Part shown: positions 22,910 to 32,628 of the stretch, piece by piece
Layout of the letters: the number at the start of each line of letters is the position of its first letter
Position numbering within the stretch: position 1 is the first letter of the stretch
Source of the DNA: Corallium rubrum
Taxonomy: Eukaryota; Cnidaria; Anthozoa; Scleralcyonacea; Coralliidae
Length of the DNA stretch: 64,000 nt
Direction: 5' to 3'
Assembly (NCBI GenBank): GCA_964035015.1
Contig: OZ036007.1
Span: 8,900,593 to 8,964,592, forward strand
Translations under genes and position numbers: made by a program
The notes under the pieces: model-generated
What the model was told of the DNA's origin: nothing
The model's database searches: none
Seen by the model: the letters and a program-made list of their open reading frames with translations, nothing else

Positions 22910-23520
22910 TATAAGGAAACCAGAGTAAACTAAACTAGCTTTATTTATACTGGATAACCCTAACAATCATATCTAAACTGTTCGCCTTCGAAGAACCGTC
23001 ACTCGGAAGTCAGTATCCTCACGACCATCACAATCAGACGGCCTTATGTGTAAAACTCCAGCTAGTGGCTTCCAGTTCCTCTAAACCTGCCACCGTCGCC
23101 TTTATTTCACCGCCATAGGACGTCTCACCTTGCATGCGCAGATATGGTGAAATAGTTGTTGCGCATCAACTATACACCCTCTAAACTGTTACGTTGGTGC
23201 CCAATGGAGCATACGTGCGACAACTAGCAACGCAACAGATCGCAGCTTCTGGCCTAACAACAATTCAACTACGCCTTGGATGTCTGGATGAGGTTCCATA
23301 GCCTTTGTCAAATCGTTGACCACCTGCAAGGCAGCAGGGTTCTGTTTTCTAACCCTAACATGGGAGCTCAAGGGTTGCTATCACTTGCTCAAGGTGACAC
23401 CCTAAGGTGGTGGAGGGAAGGAGGCGCCTTATCAGATATTATCAAACGGTCACTGCCCCTGCCACTAGCCTTAGAGGAACAGTAAGGGCCACTCCTCATT
23501 AGTCCAGGAGGAAACCAGAG
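22910..23520. repeat. Copy of the GGAAACCAGAGTAAACTAAA repeat
   Basis: Begins GGAAACCAGAGTAAACTAAA plus a TTTATACTGGATAACCCTA block and ends with the CCAGTAAGGGCC-like tail. It matches the tandem array in PUF60 intron 8 (55985-57610), with about 400 bp of unrecognised sequence in the middle. Confidence 0.65.
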
Positions 23521-23524
23521 TAAA

Positions 23525-23735
23525 CTAAACATAGTGTAATAAAAGTAGCGCGCTGCGTAGGCAGTGTAGAAACAACAATCGAAATATAGTAACGTTAGAT
23601 ACACTGCCGAAACAGAGAACGTAGGAGTCTAACGTTTCTCTCTGACGAAGGGCCTTCGCTCGAAACGTTAGACTCCCACGTTCTTTGTTTTGACAGTATA
23701 TCTAACCTTACTATATTTCGATTGTTGTAAACTAA
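23525..23735. mobile_element. Head-to-head Penelope-type terminal repeats
   Basis: The 23525-23640 arm is an inverted copy of 23655-23735: each has the GTTCTCTGTTTCGGCAGT-like block and a TTTCGATTGTTG block. A hammerhead motif sits exactly at the centre. It is the same family as 8205-8345 and 59375-59850. Confidence 0.7.
23639..23672 (+). ncRNA. Hammerhead ribozyme, short type
   Basis: UCU, core CUGACGA (the seventh core position is variable), stem II GGGC/GCUC with a CUUC loop, GAAA, palindromic ACGU, cleavage U, then AGA pairing with UCU. It is the only CUGACGA-type copy in the window in which all elements are present. Confidence 0.7.
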
Positions 23736-23815
23736 ACATATACTGGATACCAGAAATCGAAGTAACCAGAGACTTACTGCAGCGCGGCTTTCTCCCAGGG
23801 CTCATGAGTATTATG

Positions 23816-24322
23816 TATCAGTCAATTCCAGTTGTGCCCATCCCCCCCCCCACCGCGCCAACACCCGGGCATTAGACATTGTGACGAAAAAAATAACCAT
23901 GTCCCCACCCCAGGGAAAGACATAGTGTACCAAGACCCCACCCCTGGGCAACAAATATAGGTGTAAACCCCAATCAAAAACACAGATAAATCACCTCAAA
24001 TCAACTCAAGAAGCACACAAATAGAAGACAACACATCATGAACTCAAGGTAACGCTATTTTATTGAAAAATTTGTCGTATTTTAGCTCATTTAACGTCCG
24101 ATTTACTTGGAAGTTTGAAACCTTATATTTCAAATATATTTCCGTTAAAATGCCCGCACGGCGGTGCGAATTAGACATACTTTCCCACAGTGCATAGCCG
24201 AATGCGAATGTTCCAAATCCAGTCCCCCGGGATATGTGCTTCTGGCGATAGCCCTACCCCCGGGATTAGCAAAAATGGTGAATGCCCGGGGGTGGGATGG
24301 GCACAGCTGGAATTGACGGATA
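23816..24322. mobile_element. MITE family B, copy 2 (uninterrupted)
   Basis: Inverted ends TATCAGTCAATTCC and GGAATTGACGGATA. Full-length relative of 2216-3210 without the nested hAT-type insertion. Confidence 0.8.
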
Positions 24323-25024
24323 CATTATACAAGTAAGTACAAGTCTCATTTTACAGGATATAGACAGATAGACATATCAACTGCCAGACGAGATCATTAT
24401 TTACCAAATTACTGACTTTGTTCACTTTCTTTGAGGGCATAATGACAATCATTGACAGCATAAAGAATCTGATACCATTGTTTATAGTCCGCTAATGAGT
24501 TGACATTTGAAACTAAAGTCGTATATATTTCACCACACTAAGTATTATAACTCGAGCGAAGATAGTGCGTCTGAATTATATCGCGTGATTTTCTGTGGCG
24601 TTCTACAAACGGATACTTTAGAAAGTACAAACCGGAGAACATTTGGACTAAACATGTATATCGTCAGGGGAAACGTGAAAACGCTCTCGCTCATTCGTGT
24701 TCCAATTTAGTATATCTATTCTAACGAAGTCTACCAAGATCTCACGATTCAATAAAATCATTAAACCGCTTAAAGACATCTTAGAGATTACTGGATCTCG
24801 TAAAAGCAGCCTGCTAAAGGCAAAAGCTGGTTGGTGTAAACAAACAAAGATTATAAAATCGAAGAAAACGGGCATCACAAAACAGATCCGTACAAGCGAG
24901 AAAAAACCCCTCACATTATTCAGTAGAGTCACATTATTCAGTATTCATTATTCACTAAAGAATATTTGCGCAAGTAAGCACCGATCCTGCGATTTCGTGG
25001 ACTGCAACTCCGTTTTTTGGAAAT

Positions 25025-25939
25025 ATGGTAAGCGTCGAAGAAGAAATGATTCAGAAAGATAAGGAAACGGCCGTATTAAAAGCTAATCACAAACACCAAA
25101 TTTTACTTAATATTGAACTGGAGAGAATCGAAAGATGTAGACGAGCCTACGAGGGCTTTCATAATTTTGAAGTGGCGTTAATAAAAGCGCGACGAGAGAA
25201 GATTGTCTTGAAGCAAGTCGAACTGAAACGAAAGACAGGTCGCGATATGGTGGGTGAGAATGCGTTGGATTTGAAAATCAACCCAAGAAGTTACGTTGTT
25301 ATGGCTGAAGGAGAAAGACGTCGTGTCGAGAAGACTTTGAGAACAGATCTATCCAGCCCCAGGGTTGAAACTTTGAATAGCCTACCAGAAAGAACTCGCG
25401 GAAGGGCTTTATTTCAATCAGGGGACAGACAGAACAAGGTTAATCTTAAAACTAAAGACCAGATTGTGGGGACTAAGACCACTACTCGCTGCCCGCGAAC
25501 GACTACTAACAATCCAAAGTCATTTGACGCTACCCAAAGTAGGTACAAACGAAAAGAATTAAGGACAGAGCAAGACTTGGTCAGATTCCCAGACGTAACG
25601 TCCACTCATTCTCCTAACGTTTTCACCACGCAAACTCAGTTTCAAATACATCCTCCTGATTCACAGAACATCTCGGCTACGCCTACAAGATATTCGTGGA
25701 AACTTCACACGGCCAGAAATTCTCGAAATAGTAAGACGAAATCAGTTCGGAGCGCTGTCAAAGACATGTCACCATTTGATAGATATCGACTCAAGTTGCA
25801 AGAAAGCGAGGAAAGAACGAGAAAATGTAAGTTTCCATTCAGATCGATTAGCGCTGTGGATACGCTGCACAGAAAAGGAGGGGGAAATGACAAAATCCCC
25901 ATATCATATCGACGAGTTCGTTCTGCTGATTTTCAGTGA
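25025..25939 (+). CDS. Uncharacterised basic coiled-coil protein, intronless
   Basis: A single 304-residue frame starts at ATG 25025 and ends TGA at 25939. Residues about 1-80 are highly charged and predicted helical (EEEMIQKDKETAVLK, ELERIERCRRAYEGF, KARREKIVLKQVELKRK). The remainder is low-complexity and Arg/Ser/Thr-rich, with basic clusters and a short conserved-looking end (RRVRSADFQ). There is no signal peptide or membrane segment. Codon composition is even and the frame contains no repeats, unlike its surroundings, which argues for a real gene. The family is not recognised. An upstream frame at 24697-25062 overlaps but looks like untranslated leader. Confidence 0.55.
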   Translation: MVSVEEEMIQKDKETAVLKANHKHQILLNIELERIERCRRAYEGFHNFEVALIKARREKIVLKQVELKRKTGRDMVGENALDLKINPRSYVVMAEGERRRVEKTLRTDLSSPRVETLNSLPERTRGRALFQSGDRQNKVNLKTKDQIVGTKTTTRCPRTTTNNPKSFDATQSRYKRKELRTEQDLVRFPDVTSTHSPNVFTTQTQFQIHPPDSQNISATPTRYSWKLHTARNSRNSKTKSVRSAVKDMSPFDRYRLKLQESEERTRKCKFPFRSISAVDTLHRKGGGNDKIPISYRRVRSADFQ

Positions 25940-26104
25940 AACTTTAACACACAAGTGAAGAAGCTAACTTTCCACGGGCGAAATTGGAGTCTTGCACGAA
26001 ATTTTAAATTAAATCGTTTTCCATTGGCACTGCTGAGTTTTTCTGTGTTACGTGCGGAAAAGTCGAACCTCAACGTATACACAATACCTTTCTTAACAAA
26101 GGTA

Positions 26105-26645
26105 CGGCTGATTTAGTAAAACGTATTTATTAAAAAGATAGGTTTTAACACTTTGAGGCCTGGACCTCTCCCTGTGCTGAATAAAATCGTCTGGCGTTGG
26201 CCAGAATAAAATACTAAAGACTCGTCTTCAGGCTTCAACGTGTTAAAAAGATAGGTTTTAAAAAGATAGGTTTTAAAAAGATAGGTTTTAACACTTTGAG
26301 GCCTGGACCTCTCCCTGTGCTGAATAAAATCGTCTGGCGTTAGCCAGAATAAAATACTAAAGACTCGTCGTCAGGCTTCAAAGTGTTAAAGAGATAGGTT
26401 TTAACATTTTGAGGCCTGGACCTCTCCCTGTGCTGAATAAAATCGTCTGGCGTTAGCCAGAATAAAATACTCTGGCGTTAGCCAGAATAAAATACTAAAC
26501 CTCGTCTTCAGGCTTCAAAGTGTTAAACAGATAGGTTTTAACACTTTGAGGCCTGGACCTCTCCCTGTGCTGAATAAAATCGTCCGGCGTTAGCCGGAAT
26601 AAAATACTAAAGACTCGTCTTTAGGCTTCAACGTGTTAACCTTTT
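26105..26645. repeat. Tandem array of ~120-bp units with inverted ends
   Basis: Four or five units, each opening AACACTTTGAGGCCTGGACC and closing GGCTTCAAAGTGTTAA, so each unit is itself a foldback. The shared core AAAATCGTCTGGCGTTAGCC links it to the arrays at 34.65 and 45.05-46.93 kb. Confidence 0.85.
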
Positions 26646-27298
26646 CATGTGCAATATTGTTGTGGGACAACATTATCTTTCTACTCTAATGCCAGACGAT
26701 TTTACTCGTCAAGGAGAGAAGTCTTGGAGAGACATGCGTGAAAGGATTAAACACACTGTTAATTAACCCTTGCATGCGCATTGTTGTTCCAAAGACAACT
26801 TTGTCTTTTTACATGGAGGTAGCGAGTCAAAAGATAGCCCTTGTTTACATGGAGTAGGGTGACCCTTGTAGTAGGGTTAACTCTTCTAGTAGGGTCATAT
26901 TACTTCTGCCTGACCATTTTACTATATTTTCGGTTTACATGTTATTGTTGGCGTCATTTGCTCGATATCTTCAAATGACTTCACAAGGTGTATAAGAACA
27001 GGAAGGGCAGCCACAAAATCGTTAAGATATTTTGTTCGGTACGCGTTTTTTTCTTCTCATTGAAACATAACTCGGCTGCCAGGGTCACCCTAGCAAACGC
27101 GTTTAAATGGCTTATGTAAACAAAAAGATAGCCCTGCCGCCAGGGTTACCCTAGCAAGCTGATAGGGTAACCCTCCTTCCAGGATCCACCCTAGCACTCA
27201 TGTAAATGAATCATTACTCAATGGCAAATGATTTTACTCATCACTCAAGGGGGAAACGTCTTGGAAAATCACGTTTCAACTCATTCCGCTTCTGATCA
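26646..27298. other. Intergenic, no gene seen
   Basis: Holds loose repeats (AGGGTNACCCTAGCA-like, TGCAATGTTGTT-like) and AT-rich sequence. No coding signal was recognised. Confidence 0.4.
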
Positions 27299-27311
27299 AA
27301 CCCCTTTATCT

Positions 27312-27602
27312 GTTTACATGAATCCGGATTGAGATTAGCTCATTCCAGATTGAGTTCAATCCGGTTCTCATTCCGGATTGAAATTTCGTTCCAGAATCAT
27401 GTAAACGCGGTGCGAGTTTCATTCCGGAATGAAAAACGTGACAGAGAGGACTAGAACAAAAAATGCATGCGTGTTTTCAAATATTTACGAATTTCAGATT
27501 TCAGGCGAATTTCAATCCAGAAACCCAATTCCCATGTAAATAAACACGGATTGACTTCGCTTTTCAGTCTGGACTGAAACTCAATCCGGATTCATGTAAA
27601 CG
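27312..27602. mobile_element. MITE with GTTTACATGAATCCGGATTG ends
   Basis: GTTTACATGAATCCGGATTG and its complement bracket internal repeats of ATTCCGGATTGAA. No target duplication was confirmed. It has no coding content. Confidence 0.7.
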
Positions 27603-28019
27603 GCACTAAGACAAAGGATAAATTTCCCTCTTGCATGAGCGATGAGGGCAATACGAGGTTTACATTCCCTTGGAGAACAAAAGAATCCGGGGTGATCATG
27701 GTATTATCTAAAATAGCTGATTGTGTGTGCGTATAAATTAGCCCTTATACCTTGTTTTATGAATTTTGTACATAAAAACAAAGTTTATAAGGTGTAATTT
27801 ATAGCATAAGTCTGCTCATAATGCTGATAGCTACCCCATATATTATTCCACAGTGACTTATTTTGTGCACCAAGACACAAAAAATAATAAAATAATAAAT
27901 GTTATATCAACAAGACCAACTTTAATTGCCACACTCCAATTTCAAGCTGTTTGTTTTTGTCTACCATTTGCTATTGCCAAAACCCACTAATTTATACTTG
28001 TATTCCTTTAATATTGCCT

Positions 28020-28345
28020 CACATATTGATATTGTCCCATGTATTAATATTGTCATTAATATTGTCCCATAATATTATATTAGTATCAACCCATAATATA
28101 TTAATATTGTCCCATAATATTATATTAATATTGTCCCATAATATTATATTAATATTGTCCCACAATATTATATTAATATTGACCCATATTATATTAATTA
28201 ATATTGTCCTATATTATATTAATATTGTCCCATATTATACTAATATTGTCCCATAATATTAATATTGACCCATAATATTATGAGACAATATTAATATGTT
28301 ATATTAATATTGTCCCATAATAATATATTAATATTGTCCCATATT
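28020..28345. repeat. AT-rich minisatellite (AATATTGTCCCATAATATTA)
   Basis: About twelve units of 22-26 bp. Frames through it are artefacts. Confidence 0.9.
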
Positions 28346-28469
28346 ATACCAAGATAATTTATTATTTCCAGCTCACATATAAACATGCATACAAAACATT
28401 TTGAACACTAAAAATATTACTTAAATACATTTTCTCAACTACCAGTGAGTCATGTAATATTTAAAACAC

Positions 28470-28750
28470 AAACAGGAGTGTTTTATCAGATATAAAACAC
28501 GAGGTAAAGCTGAGTGTTTTACATCTGATAAAACATGTTCTGCAAGTGTTTTGAATGGCTTTAAAAATGACCGCCATTTGGCAAGTTCATTGGTGTAGTA
28601 ATTTTGAAAAATAACGTCTAAGGCAAGAAAATCAAAGCTAAAGTTTATGGAAATCAGGAGAATGTTTATCACATATAAAACCACAATACGGTTATGATTT
28701 TTCTTTGTGTTTTCCTCATAAATTATTGAGTTTTTTAGGTACATTATTTT
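28470..28750. repeat. Foldback repeat fragment
   Basis: GAGTGTTTTATCAGATATAA is followed by its inverted relative, and later by the CTTTGTGTTTTCCTCAT-like end. It is related to the foldback elements at 21.4, 36.6 and 62.3 kb. Confidence 0.6.
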
Positions 28751-29101
28751 AACTTAACTATCTAGCTAATAAAACAAAAATTATGTAATTTATAGTGGAT
28801 ATTAACCCTGATAAAATAAGAAAGTGAAATTTGCCAATACCCGAAATACCATACACATAAAAGAACTAAAGTTTATAGTATATGGCCTTTAATAGTCATT
28901 CAATTGTTCAAAAATCATTTTAAATGCATTTTCTTTATTATCAGTTAAGCTTTTATGGTATTTCAACTCAATTACCTGGATAGTAGTTCCATAGTTTACT
29001 CTTTTGAAGTGGAGAACCAAGATAAATCTTCCTGTGAAGTTTCAGTTTTGAAAGTGTTGTTCCGCCATTGTTGTTTTTCCCGCCTTTTTTTAGCTGAGTC
29101 A

Positions 29102-30184
29102 TAGGGTGAGGCGGTTCAGGGTAAAAACCGAAAACCGTCTGGAAAAAACCGAAAAAACCGAAAAAATCGATATTTATATCTGTAGATTTACTTGATTAAA
29201 CTTCACGCTACACGTTCAAGACTTTAGTTTTTAAAACAGTTAGTACAATGTATCGTAATATTTACAAGAATTAAATTTTCAAACATTGTAGCTATATACA
29301 TTCTACACACAAGGAAATGACTAAGTAACAGTAAAACTGGCTTTCTTTCTATCTATATACAAGCGAATGCGATAGTCTATCCTTACAAATTCTCCGCTAG
29401 GAAGACAAGCTTGTCAACTTTCTCGGGCTTTAGTTGCGCTCGCGCTGGTGTAGCAACTTGCCCCGCTTTGCTAAAAAGCCTCTCTGATGGCGAACTGGTG
29501 GCTCGAATGGCGAGGTATATTCTTGCCAATTGTGACAGTAACGGAAGTTCTTTTGCGTTAACCTTCCACCATTCTAAAGGTTCGTCGTCTCCGTCAATGA
29601 CTGGATAACTGAGGTAAGTGTCAATCTCCTTGGAGAGACGGCTATGTGGAGAGGCTGCTGGTGACGCCGTTTCTTTCTTTTTCAGGCTGGTCAATGCCCC
29701 AAGGCTGAGTTTTGCCTTCTTTGCAGTGGGCGATGGCAAGACATCTTCTTCTTCTTCAATGCTGCACTCTAGAAGAACAACATTCTTCAAGAGCTCCTCT
29801 TTGACATTGTTCAATTCTTCGCTTTCTGTTTCTAAAAAATCAGTCTTGTATCTAGCATCCAAGAATGATGCGACATTCATCAAACCTTTCAATCGATCGG
29901 CAACATAACGCGCTTGTAGTCGCGTCATGACCTCCTCCTTGATTTCGGCGGCCAATGGCAAATCGTTGCAAATCGCTGATTTGCTGAACCAATCAAGCGT
30001 GTGATCCGGCTTAGCTTTGATGCTTCGCTTCCCTGTAATTATTACTGCCATTTTGTTTCAATGTTACTGAGATTCAAACGGGTTTTTTCGGTTTTTTCGG
30101 TTTTTTGCCTGGAGCAACATCGGTCGAATCGGTTTTCGAAAAACATCGGTTTTTTCCGGTTTATCGATTAACCGCCTCACCCTA
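29102..30184. mobile_element. hAT transposon, internally deleted
   Basis: TIR TAGGGTGAGGCGGTT is matched by AACCGCCTCACCCTA. The perfect 8-bp duplication CTGAGTCA lies at 29094-29101 and 30185-30192. Subterminal AACCGAAAA-type repeats lie at both ends. The single gene is the C-terminal part of a hAT transposase (29383-30051, minus). Confidence 0.95.
29383..30051 (-). CDS. hAT transposase C-terminal part (dimerisation domain)
   Basis: 222 residues, ATG to stop. The last 65 residues are the hATC dimerisation domain: PLEWWKVNAKELPLLSQLAR, then ATSSPSERLFSKAG. Upstream is the end of the alpha-helical RNaseH-type region (RYVADRLKGLMNVASFLDARYK). The zinc finger and most of the catalytic core are missing, so it cannot transpose itself. 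The frame is intact, so a truncated protein could be made. An acidic/Ser-rich insert sits in the middle. Confidence 0.88.
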   Translation of the reverse strand: MAVIITGKRSIKAKPDHTLDWFSKSAICNDLPLAAEIKEEVMTRLQARYVADRLKGLMNVASFLDARYKTDFLETESEELNNVKEELLKNVVLLECSIEEEEDVLPSPTAKKAKLSLGALTSLKKKETASPAASPHSRLSKEIDTYLSYPVIDGDDEPLEWWKVNAKELPLLSQLARIYLAIRATSSPSERLFSKAGQVATPARAQLKPEKVDKLVFLAENL

Positions 30185-30689
30185 CTGAGTCAGGGTAAAT
30201 CGAATTTGCGAGGTTACTAAGTTTTGAGCGCTTTTCTCAATATGATGCGCGATAGAGAAAATTATTTTCAAAAATTAAATATCAAAAATAAATACCAATG
30301 CGTTAAATAAAGAACTGTGTTGTTTAACTAAATTGCATAGCATTCTTTGATAAACCTAAATGTCAATATAATAAAATACGAAGATATTTATATTGCTTTC
30401 TGTCAGCGCGTGCATGACAATCACCCTTTGAACAAAATACTTCAAATACATTTAATTTAAATAGAAAAACCTTCAACTTACTTAGTGGTCCATTAGCATG
30501 TGTTTTTAACGTCTGTAAAACGTTTACTGACACTCCAGTATTTCCAGGTGCAGTGGAAATTTGAAAAACCACACACAATATTAATTAAACATGCCAAACC
30601 AGATGCCAACGTGTGTTCGGGAGACGGCCATTTTTGAATTTCTGTAGAACTTCATGTAATAGAGCACGAAACAACAACAGGGAACATAT

Positions 30690-31110
30690 ACGGGCATGTT
30701 ACATAACGTGACGTTACATATACGGGCACGTTACATATACGGGCACTAGGAGAGCGGGGTGGTAAACTAATGTTACATATACGGGCACCAGGGGGTGGTA
30801 AACTAATGTTACATATATGGGCACCAGAGGGGTAGTAACCTAATGTTACATATATGGGCACCAGGGGGATAGTAACCTAATGTTACATATACCTCCTGGT
30901 GCCCGTATATGTAAATCAGGACACCACTCTCCTAGTGCCCGTATATGTAACATTAGGTTACCACCCCCCCTGGATGCAAAATTAGGTTACCACCCCCTGG
31001 TGCCCGTATATGTAACATTAGGACACCACCCTTCTAACTGCCCGTATATGTAACATGCCCGTATATGTAACGTGCCCGTATATGTAACGTCACGTTACCA
31101 CCCCTGCTCC
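30690..31110. repeat. Inverted minisatellite foldback
   Basis: Units containing GTTACATATACGGGCACC run rightwards to about 30890 and then reappear as their complement. The ends are TAACGTGACGTTACATATAC and its mirror, so the whole block is one large foldback. Confidence 0.85.
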
Positions 31111-31654
31111 AAAACTCTGAAGGGATATTTTATTTGTACATGTATTTACATTTTTGGGTCAGGCAGTCAGGCTACACAGAATACCAGAGCTTCCTGCATG
31201 TTCCATCTTCATGGGTTAATGTAATCGGAGGGTCATAGGGAAGACAGAATCTCTGGTAGTGCAGCTTATGAAAATGAAAACATGAAAATATCAATCTCAC
31301 TTTCATGTTCAGTTGAATCAGATCTGGGTACAGCTGAATTTGCAACGAGCAACAACGAGGACAACTAGGGACATGATTGGTTGGTTGTAAATTAGCCCTG
31401 ATTGAAATTGAGGTTATTACTTTGTATTTCACCCACGAATATGCATTAGGGTTAGAGTTAGGGGTAGAATTAGAATAGTATTAGGATTAGGTTTGAGGAT
31501 TAGGGTGTTTTTCAGGGTCAGGGTCAGAGAATAAAATATTCGTGTGTGAAACACAAAGTAAGCACCGAAATTGATATCTGGAAATGAGAGGTGAACTCCA
31601 GTGATGTTTCTTGCCAAAAAGTCTAGTTTTTGCCAAAAGATGATTTTACAGTAC

Positions 31655-31692
31655 AGTACTGTATTGTACTGTACTGTACTGTACTGTACTGG
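31655..31692. repeat. GTACT pentanucleotide run
   Basis: A short near-perfect TGTAC/GTACT run. Nearby 31436-31530 has degenerate TTAGGG-like words, but no regular telomere array. Confidence 0.85.
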
Positions 31693-32190
31693 AGTTCATC
31701 TATTTTCATTCCCAGACTCACCAGATATCAATTTCAATCACAACTAATTATAATTAAACAATTATATGCTGGGAGTGAAATTCAGGTTTTCTGAAGTTCT
31801 CTCCACCTCCTCTTTCCCACACCAAATCTCTAACACCCAAAGGAAATGCAATTAGACAAAAATACTTTGATGCCAGCTTGAATGGAATTTATTTACAACA
31901 AATCAAGACAGTCTTGTAATTTACAAGAGAATCAACTGCAAAAATTGTTCAACTCATTGCTGTCTAAGCTGGCTACATGTAAAAGTTCCCATTTGACAAG
32001 TCAAATTATCTGGGGTTAGACAAAGTGAAACAACCAGTAAATAAAGGAAAGTAAGAAAGGACTGTTTCTTCACCAACTTAGGCAGGAATGGGTTAAAACA
32101 TAAACGTGATTTATTAATTATATTTGAAAAAAAAACAAGAGTATTAGAAGAAAACAACAACAACAGCAACGTTGTTCTTTGGCCTAGCTA

Positions 32191-32486
32191 CAGGGCTTGA
32201 AATTTTCGGCAGTATCCAAGTGGATACCAGGTTTCTGAATTTGGTATCCCTCCTTGAAATCTAGTATCCCACTTTTGAATACCAAACATCTCAACTTGCA
32301 ATATCTAAAATTAACTATAACAGTTTGTGACGGTACGCTACATTGTAAGACGTTACGCTACATTCTGAGACACTATGCCACATTGTAAGACGCTACATTA
32401 CATTCTAAGACATTTGAGACTTCAAGTATCCAAGACAAAAATCTAGTATCGCGTGGATATCGGGATCCCGCAAATTTCAAGCCCTG
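32191..32486. mobile_element. hAT-type MITE (CAGGGCTTGAAATTT ends), copy 2
   Basis: CAGGGCTTGAAATTT and AAATTTCAAGCCCTG ends, with a 5-bp duplication AGCTA (32186-32190 and 32487-32491). Relative of 15638-16079. Confidence 0.82.
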
Positions 32487-32628
32487 AGCTAGAACACAAG
32501 GTTATTTAAATTGATATACAAGGTTGTGATAAATTGAAAGTTGTGATAAATTGAAATACAGTACATGTACTAATAAAAATATTTTCTAGACTGATGCCAT
32601 TTATATGGAAAAAAATCTATATAGTATC

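Noticed and set aside
31436-31530. Interstitial telomere array (TTAGGG)
   Set aside because: Only irregular TTAGGG-like words; no regular tandem copies.
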